Of a DNA stretch of 33,332 bases, positions 29,064 to 33,332 are shown piece by piece. The notes under the pieces were generated by a model. That model was given only the letters and a program-made list of their open reading frames with translations. It was not told where the DNA came from and did not search any database. This DNA comes from Promethearchaeota archaeon. Its GTDB lineage: Archaea; Asgardarchaeota; Lokiarchaeia; Sigynarchaeales; SOKP01. Every line of letters starts with the position of its first letter. Position 1 is the first letter of the stretch. The stretch is from the NCBI GenBank assembly GCA_016839425.1, contig JAEOUI010000470.1, positions 1 to 33,332 of the forward strand, written 5' to 3'. The translations under genes were made by a program, and so were the position numbers.

Positions 29064-29423
29064 ATGATAGAAAAAGGTTGCATTCGGGTTAAAGATGGTT
29101 ACAAAAGAATAACGGTAAAATTACCTGAAGAAATTTTAAGCTATATTGACACATACAGAAAAAGAAACATACCAAAATTAAATAAATCTCAAGCTTGTGA
29201 GAAACTTTTATATGATTTTGAAAAAATGAATGATACAAAAGCCATTAATATTCAAGGTAAACGATATCCAGATAGTGCAGAAATTAGATTTACAATAATA
29301 ATACCTGTAAAACTAACTGAATTTCTAGACAGATTCGCAACAATTTGCATCCCAGAATTAACAAGAACGCAAGCCTTTGAGAAAATCCTTTATTTTATCT
29401 ACCAAGGTGATTTATCGCGATAG
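29064..29423 (+). CDS. Tandem ribbon-helix-helix protein
   Basis: A 119-residue protein with two fused RHH domains: residues about 12-55 (KRITVKLPEE..., PKLNKSQACEK) and 72-115 (RFTIIIPVKL..., PELTRTQAFEK). A single chain could thus bind as a pseudo-dimer. It is a paralogue of the RHH protein at 8311-8514. Leaderless: the ATG is just after the palindromic TATA region. GGTGAT in its end serves the next gene. It probably regulates its own operon, which contains the methyltransferase. Confidence 0.85.
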   Translation: MIEKGCIRVKDGYKRITVKLPEEILSYIDTYRKRNIPKLNKSQACEKLLYDFEKMNDTKAINIQGKRYPDSAEIRFTIIIPVKLTEFLDRFATICIPELTRTQAFEKILYFIYQGDLSR

Positions 29424-30208
29424 AAAAAGTCGTCTGGAACAGGGTACATTATGTGGATTGCCTCGATGAAAAAAAAGGAATGCCTTCTTACCCAGATAAA
29501 TGCATAGACCTTTTGTTCACGGATTATCCGTGGGGAAAAGACATGAAACCGAATAAGAGACAATATCTTGGTAGAACCCTAGATAATCAAGAAAACAAGG
29601 TCTTTTTTGACGATTCACCAGATACCATTGACGAGGAATTTACTTTAAAATGGTTTTGGGAAGCAGATCGAATCGTAAAGAGGATGGTCTTGGTAATTCC
29701 AGAAGACCACAAGAAATTTTGGTATCGGAACGCAGATCCAATTGGCGATGTTCCGGTATTGTGGAAAAATGGATTTTCAACGAGCAAGGTCGCTAAAAGA
29801 AGCAGAAAATCTACATATCTATTTTTTGGAAAATTCGACCAGGATAAAAAATTACCCTACGATTTTATAGCAAAACGCTATAACTCAAAGGGAAATCAAA
29901 CCATTGAATTATGCGACGATCCTGAGATAGAAACCGTTGAACCATACACGCTTGAATGGGGATTTTGCAACAAGGAAAAAAAAATGTTCAAGCACCCATC
30001 CCCAAAAGGTACAAAAATACCTCTTTTTGTCCTGAAACATTTAAATCCAGAATCAGTCATAGATCCGTTTGCCGGTTCAGGATCATATTTAATGGCGTGC
30101 AAGATTTTAAACATAAAGTTTATTGGTTTTGAAATCAATAAAAAGGATTACCGACAAGACATCCATACAAGATTTAATCAAAAATTTATAGACGAGGAAA
30201 TAAAATGA
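29420..30208 (+). CDS. DNA methyltransferase with ATA start
   Basis: A 262-residue beta-class methyltransferase when started at ATA 29420: the N-terminus IEKVVWNRVHYVDCLD corresponds to the usual N-K-I-Y-N-x-DCL opening of this family. Motif IV is TDYPWG (34-39, canonical DPPW/DPPY) and motif I is DPFAGSGS (about 215-222). A start at GTG 29453 would cut the first strand. ATA overlaps the previous stop (ATAG) and has GGTGAT eight bases upstream. It is probably an N6-adenine enzyme; the Tyr in place of the first Pro in motif IV may alter activity. Confidence 0.82.
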   Translation: MEKVVWNRVHYVDCLDEKKGMPSYPDKCIDLLFTDYPWGKDMKPNKRQYLGRTLDNQENKVFFDDSPDTIDEEFTLKWFWEADRIVKRMVLVIPEDHKKFWYRNADPIGDVPVLWKNGFSTSKVAKRSRKSTYLFFGKFDQDKKLPYDFIAKRYNSKGNQTIELCDDPEIETVEPYTLEWGFCNKEKKMFKHPSPKGTKIPLFVLKHLNPESVIDPFAGSGSYLMACKILNIKFIGFEINKKDYRQDIHTRFNQKFIDEEIK

Positions 30209-30429
30209 TAACGCTTCAGGAAAACGATTTTAAACACGATGTAAAGAAGATTTTATTAAAATGTATCGATAAAAAGGTTCGAAAATTAAGAGAAATAAGA
30301 GAAGTTCTTGAGGAATTTAATACCGATTGCGTGATTAACGGTGAACCAATGTCTTATATTACTGGTCGCCAAGAGTACATCGATTTAGTTATAATTACGG
30401 TTTATCGAGAATTAAACGGAGGGATCTGA
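30205..30429 (+). CDS. Small hypothetical protein
   Basis: A 74-residue helical protein, ATGA-coupled to the methyltransferase. It is basic in its first half (KHDVKKILLKCIDKKVRKLRE). GGAGGG near its end serves the next gene. Its link to the methyltransferase might indicate a partner, but there is no evidence beyond position. Confidence 0.6.
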   Translation: MITLQENDFKHDVKKILLKCIDKKVRKLREIREVLEEFNTDCVINGEPMSYITGRQEYIDLVIITVYRELNGGI

Positions 30430-30430
30430 A

Positions 30431-30842
30431 TTGGAAATCAAGTGGAACAAGCTAAATTATTATGGCACGAAAGTTAGCGTGTCAAAATCGCAAGAAGATA
30501 TAAAAAGAATCCTTAATAAGTATGGATTGGAAGGGATTCGATTTACAGAATAGAGAAAACGGAATAATCGAATTCATACTTCTTCGGGACGGAAAAGAAT
30601 ACCTTTTCAGGTTTAAATTCAATTATCCAAAAGAAGAGAGATTCAGAAAACAAGTATATCGCGCCTTATTTTATTACTTGAAGGCACGATTTACTTCCGT
30701 AGAATTTGGCATCCGCACGGTTGAGCAAGAATTCCTTCAAGAAATCGTGCTCAAGCTTCCTGACGGCTCGGATTCGACGGTAAGCGAGCTTGTTTCGGAC
30801 AAGTTACCTCAAATCAAGCACACTGATCTGTTACCTTTTTAA
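30431..30842 (+). pseudogene. Gene split by a single-base frameshift
   Basis: TTG 30431 (GGAGGG upstream) opens a frame with NYYGTKVSVSKSQEDIKRIL and YGLEGIRFTE that stops at TAG 30551-30553. The +1 frame continues in register of meaning with NGIIEFILLRDGKEYLFRF..., VYRALFYYLKARFTSVEFG..., to 30842. Together they look like one protein of about 135 residues of a conserved small family seen in archaeal and viral genomes, as recalled. A skip of one base at GAA-T-AGA would join them. It may be an indel, an error or a programmed +1 shift at the stop. An internal ATG at 30522 has no good ribosome-binding site. Confidence 0.6.
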
Positions 30843-30866
30843 ACGACTTCGATATAAATATAAGGA

Positions 30867-30898
30867 TTGAAACTCGTTTTTATTTCAAAAGCGAGCAA
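30867..30898 (+). promoter_or_regulatory. Weak hairpin resembling leader elements A and B
   Basis: TTG, an AAA bulge, CTCG, an AT-rich loop, CGAG, CAA: the same TTGAAA...CAA frame as elements A and B, but with different inner sequence and a larger loop. It lies 10-40 bases before the GGTGAT of the ATA-start gene. A TATA-like GATATAAATATAAG (30851-30864) lies just before it, so part of it may not be transcribed. Confidence 0.3.
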
Positions 30899-30918
30899 CT
30901 TAACAAAGGTGATGAAAA

Positions 30919-31485
30919 ATAGAAAATTTAATTAAATTTGATGGAATAATGTTTAAAACTCCAAATTCAAAGGCGTTTGAACAGAAATTTCAAGAAAAGA
31001 AAATGTTCGTTGACAAGTCAATAAAGAAGATTCTTTTAAACTATGTTAGAAAAAGAGAGAATATTATATTCGTAGCTAATCCAATAGAAGACGCTCTCTC
31101 AAGCATTAACCAATGCTTTGACTATGTTAATCATTCAAAAGAATTTCAAATTTTCTACAAGGGTTATGGGGATAAGATAACGAGCGTGATAAAAAGCTTG
31201 GAATTTTTAATTTTTAATAATAACACGACTCTTCACGAAATAGGTGTTAGGAGATTATTAAACGCCATAAACGAGCAATGCAAGTCGTTTGGACGCTTCA
31301 AAGTTCATTTAGCATTGGAATTAAAAGAAGAGAAAATTGATAGATTGACTGAATTAAAAAAAACGATCTCAGGCTTCGAAAATATTAATCTCATTCTCTT
31401 ATCAAAGAAAATGAATGTGCTCGAAGGATTTAAACTTCTCAAGTATTCCTCTGAAATGGATATCATCAATACACTTTTAAAATGA
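30919..31485 (+). CDS. Hypothetical protein starting at ATA
   Basis: A 188-residue protein if started at ATA 30919; GGTGAT (30908-30913) is five bases upstream. The first ATG (30949) is 35 bases beyond the ribosome-binding site. The N-terminus then reads IENLIKFDGIMFKTPNSK. The body is helical and charged with no recognised motif. The leader has 24 bases identical to that of the 28964 gene. It is ATGA-coupled to the next gene. Confidence 0.6.
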   Translation: MENLIKFDGIMFKTPNSKAFEQKFQEKKMFVDKSIKKILLNYVRKRENIIFVANPIEDALSSINQCFDYVNHSKEFQIFYKGYGDKITSVIKSLEFLIFNNNTTLHEIGVRRLLNAINEQCKSFGRFKVHLALELKEEKIDRLTELKKTISGFENINLILLSKKMNVLEGFKLLKYSSEMDIINTLLK

Positions 31486-31607
31486 TCATGGGTACTTGTA
31501 AAAACTGTGGAAGAAGTGATCCTGAAATGTGGGTACATCAAACCCTAAACATCTGCTCGATTTGTCTGCATGAAAGGCGTAAAAAGCAAGAAAAGAAAAA
31601 AGACTAG
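31482..31607 (+). CDS. Zinc-ribbon microprotein
   Basis: A 41-residue protein with CKNC (6-9) and CSIC (25-28) and a basic Lys-rich tail. ATGA overlap upstream; the next gene starts three bases after its stop. It might be a partner of the adjacent TGT/DpdA-like protein. Confidence 0.65.
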   Translation: MIMGTCKNCGRSDPEMWVHQTLNICSICLHERRKKQEKKKD

Positions 31608-31610
31608 AAA

Positions 31611-32279
31611 ATGCATTTTTATACTTACGATTATGGTTCGCCCGGAATATACAATTGGCCATATTTGATCACGAAAATATCGAAATACCTTAAAATCAGA
31701 GATTTCACTCCCTACGAGACTATCTTGATCGATCCAGGAGTGTTCGATCTCATTGATTCTCCTTGTTATAAATGGGAGAAAAAAATAGATATAAACGATT
31801 TCTTAGAAACCTTATCGTCCAATCATTTTTTTTCGTTCGATTATCCGTGCGATATGAACGAGAAATATACAAAGCTTTTCTTGAGAAAAAGTTGGGAAAA
31901 CGCTCAAAGATTTAGTTCCCATTCACAATATATCGTTACCGTCCAATATAGATATAACGATTATTGGAGTTTTCAGGAATGGTTTGATAAATATAACGAG
32001 CTAGATATTGCTTCTAATTTCATGGGGCTTGGCAATATTTGCAAACAACGGGGAATAAACGAGTTTTTAAAACACGCAATACCTTACGCTTTCAAAAACT
32101 CGAAGGCAAAATGGATTCATGTATATGGTGCTAATAAACATCTTATTCATTATCTAAAAAAATTAGAAAAGAAATACAACAAGAAAGTTACTGTTGACAA
32201 TAGAAAATGGGAATTCTACGCTCCAAGTTCGAAAAGACCTGAATATTTCCAAAAATACATTGAAGATCTAAATCTTTAG
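31611..32279 (+). CDS. TGT/DpdA-like transglycosylase
   Basis: A 222-residue protein resembling the tRNA-guanine transglycosylase superfamily, especially the DpdA branch that inserts 7-deazaguanines into DNA. Seen: IDPGVFD (40-46; compare DSGGFQ), FDYPCD (76-81), VQYR (111-114; compare VQG), GLGNICKQRG (139-148; compare GIGSLC-R), HVYGANK (170-176; compare HGFG) and DNRKWEF (196-202, a candidate for the catalytic Asp segment). It is shorter than most TGTs and lacks their zinc site. It probably exchanges guanine for a deazaguanine in DNA. No preQ0 genes are nearby, so it would use the host pool. Confidence 0.65.
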   Translation: MHFYTYDYGSPGIYNWPYLITKISKYLKIRDFTPYETILIDPGVFDLIDSPCYKWEKKIDINDFLETLSSNHFFSFDYPCDMNEKYTKLFLRKSWENAQRFSSHSQYIVTVQYRYNDYWSFQEWFDKYNELDIASNFMGLGNICKQRGINEFLKHAIPYAFKNSKAKWIHVYGANKHLIHYLKKLEKKYNKKVTVDNRKWEFYAPSSKRPEYFQKYIEDLNL

Positions 32280-32282
32280 ATC

Positions 32283-32293
32283 ATCTATTTAAA
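32283..32293 (+). promoter_or_regulatory. TATA-like box after the DpdA-like gene
   Basis: ATCTATTTAAAC lies about 45-55 bases before ATG 32338. A short frame (MELLLFRIFKMI) starts in this gap and is not considered a gene. Confidence 0.3.
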
Positions 32294-32337
32294 CGATGGA
32301 ATTACTTTTATTTAGGATCTTTAAAATGATTTGAATA

Positions 32338-32508
32338 ATGAAATCTATTACGAAAACGAATATAAAAATAACACCTAAGAAATGCAGGTATTTCTACAAG
32401 TTGAAATTGTCAGAGTATCCCTTCTGCTTGAAAAAATCAATATTTCTACAAGATTTTGAAAATTGCAAGGATTGTAAATTTTTTGCAATAAAAAAAATTA
32501 ATTTTTAA
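32338..32508 (+). CDS. Small Cys-containing protein
   Basis: A 56-residue basic protein with four cysteines (KKCRYF, FCLKK, NCKDC), likely metal-binding. It lies between the DpdA-like gene and the PP-loop gene. No clear ribosome-binding site. Confidence 0.6.
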   Translation: MKSITKTNIKITPKKCRYFYKLKLSEYPFCLKKSIFLQDFENCKDCKFFAIKKINF

Positions 32509-32515
32509 AACAAAA

Positions 32516-32526
32516 ATCATGGCCCA
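32516..32526 (+). repeat. Dispersed motif ATCATGGCCCA, copy 3
   Basis: The motif contains the start codon of the PP-loop gene (ATG 32519). Other copies are at 8827 and 25314 (reverse). Confidence 0.4.
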
Positions 32527-33316
32527 TATAATAGAAATTTCTCGTCAGAATAAATTGTCTGATTTAAAAAAGATCAAAAATTTATTGTTCACCCAAGAAT
32601 TTATCAAAGAAATTTCAAAATTTGAAACCATATATTGTTTGATTTCAGGAGGATATCATTCAACGACTTCTGCTTTGCTCCTCAACGAGTTAGGCTTTGA
32701 GAATGTGTGTCTTTTGCATAACAAGACCTACTTGGAATCTAGACAAACTAAAAAACTCATTCAAACCATTATCAAAAGAACAGATTTCTCCTACAACGAG
32801 ATAATACCTGATCTCAAGGGAAAAAGAGTAGGGGATATCATACGAGATTCGTTAAATCAAATCGATGCTATAAAACAATATTTAGAAATGGGAAAAAAGA
32901 ACTTTAGAGATTTGATTCCTTGTTGTAAAATCCTGAAAAAGAAACCTTCTAGACGATGGTATTCTAAGAACATTAATAAAGAAACTTCAGTCGTGATCTC
33001 TTCCTTATGTCCTTACGAATCAACAAATCGAGGAACCAGACTAGCAGAATTAAGAAAAAAAGACACCCATATAAGATTGCACGAAAGACACGGAAAAGTA
33101 TATCACGCATATCCTTTTCGAGATATATTCTCAGTTCGCCCTTTTCACAAATATTTAATCTCAAAAAGAATAATGCCCGAACATTCGGGTTGCACGCCCT
33201 GTCCCATACAGATTGCGTATCACGAATTCAATCTTGAAAGAAAGGAACAAAAACGAGTTTCTAAGCAAGAATTTGAATTATTTCAAGTTAAAACAAAGTT
33301 TTTTAGATTTTCTTAA
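32519..33316 (+). CDS. PP-loop ATPase, PAPS reductase/DndC-like
   Basis: A 265-residue protein of the adenine nucleotide alpha-hydrolase type. The PP-loop is SGGYHSTT (43-50), with His in place of the usual Asp. It also has LLHNKTYLE (65-73), CCKILKKKP (135-143) and a C-terminal GCTPCP (224-229), a cysteine layout of PAPS reductase-like and DndC-like proteins that may hold zinc or a cluster. Members activate or transfer sulfur or act in base modification. Near a DpdA-like gene it may complete a DNA base modification. The ATG lies in the repeated motif ATCATGGCCCA. It ends the window. Confidence 0.75.
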   Translation: MAHIIEISRQNKLSDLKKIKNLLFTQEFIKEISKFETIYCLISGGYHSTTSALLLNELGFENVCLLHNKTYLESRQTKKLIQTIIKRTDFSYNEIIPDLKGKRVGDIIRDSLNQIDAIKQYLEMGKKNFRDLIPCCKILKKKPSRRWYSKNINKETSVVISSLCPYESTNRGTRLAELRKKDTHIRLHERHGKVYHAYPFRDIFSVRPFHKYLISKRIMPEHSGCTPCPIQIAYHEFNLERKEQKRVSKQEFELFQVKTKFFRFS

Positions 33317-33332
33317 TTAAGAAGAGAGAAAA

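Noticed and set aside
1..33332. CRISPR array, tRNA or rRNA gene, insertion sequence
   Set aside because: No regularly spaced repeats, no cloverleaf-like sequence and no transposase or terminal repeats were seen on reading both strands; a covariance search was not possible.

Overview
The window looks like part of an AT-rich archaeal extrachromosomal element (plasmid, virus or Borg-like element), not ordinary chromosome. It carries an Orc1/Cdc6-type initiator next to an MCM helicase, a divergent family B DNA polymerase, archaeal TATA boxes followed by leaderless starts, and GGTGAT-type Shine-Dalgarno sites. It has almost no metabolic core genes. No capsid, portal, terminase, transposase, tRNA, rRNA or CRISPR array was seen. 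The host cannot be named from the sequence.

Layout. Bases 1-841 hold two plus-strand genes. From about 859 to 12617 nearly everything is on the minus strand, in tightly coupled operons with 4-nt ATGA/GTGA overlaps: the polymerase, a three-repeat charged protein, a MazG-like pyrophosphohydrolase, a ribbon-helix-helix repressor, a possible isoprenoid-synthase-fold protein, and many small proteins, several with CxxC knuckles. Bases 12970-13719 are noncoding and packed with inverted repeats and GTTTTGAYGGA motifs. This is the best origin candidate, because transcription diverges from it and cdc6 and mcm follow directly. From 12793 to the end most genes are on the plus strand: replication genes, small regulators (17.3-20 kb), a run of zinc-ribbon microproteins (20.1-22.6 kb), a DNA methyltransferase, a mostly minus-strand island with a DUF4326 protein, a secreted lipocalin-like protein and a membrane acyltransferase (24.9-28.9 kb), then a second methyltransferase, a TGT/DpdA-like transglycosylase and a PP-loop ATPase (29-33.3 kb).

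How it fits together. Polymerase, initiator and MCM suggest partly autonomous replication. Two methyltransferases, the DpdA-like protein and the PAPS-reductase-like PP-loop protein suggest that the element modifies its DNA, probably using a host 7-deazaguanine precursor because no preQ0 synthesis genes are visible. Two RHH regulators and a wHTH protein have palindromes or direct repeats at their own promoters and are probably autoregulated.

Most unusual points. (1) Several genes have no ATG/GTG/TTG where both homology and the ribosome-binding site demand a start. They have ATA or ATC instead, often at a fixed distance from GGTGAT. (2) Two distant 5' leaders share a bulged hairpin of the same architecture with a compensatory base-pair change. 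(3) Two genes are split by single-base frameshifts. (4) Roughly 25 small cysteine-knuckle proteins occur in 33 kb.
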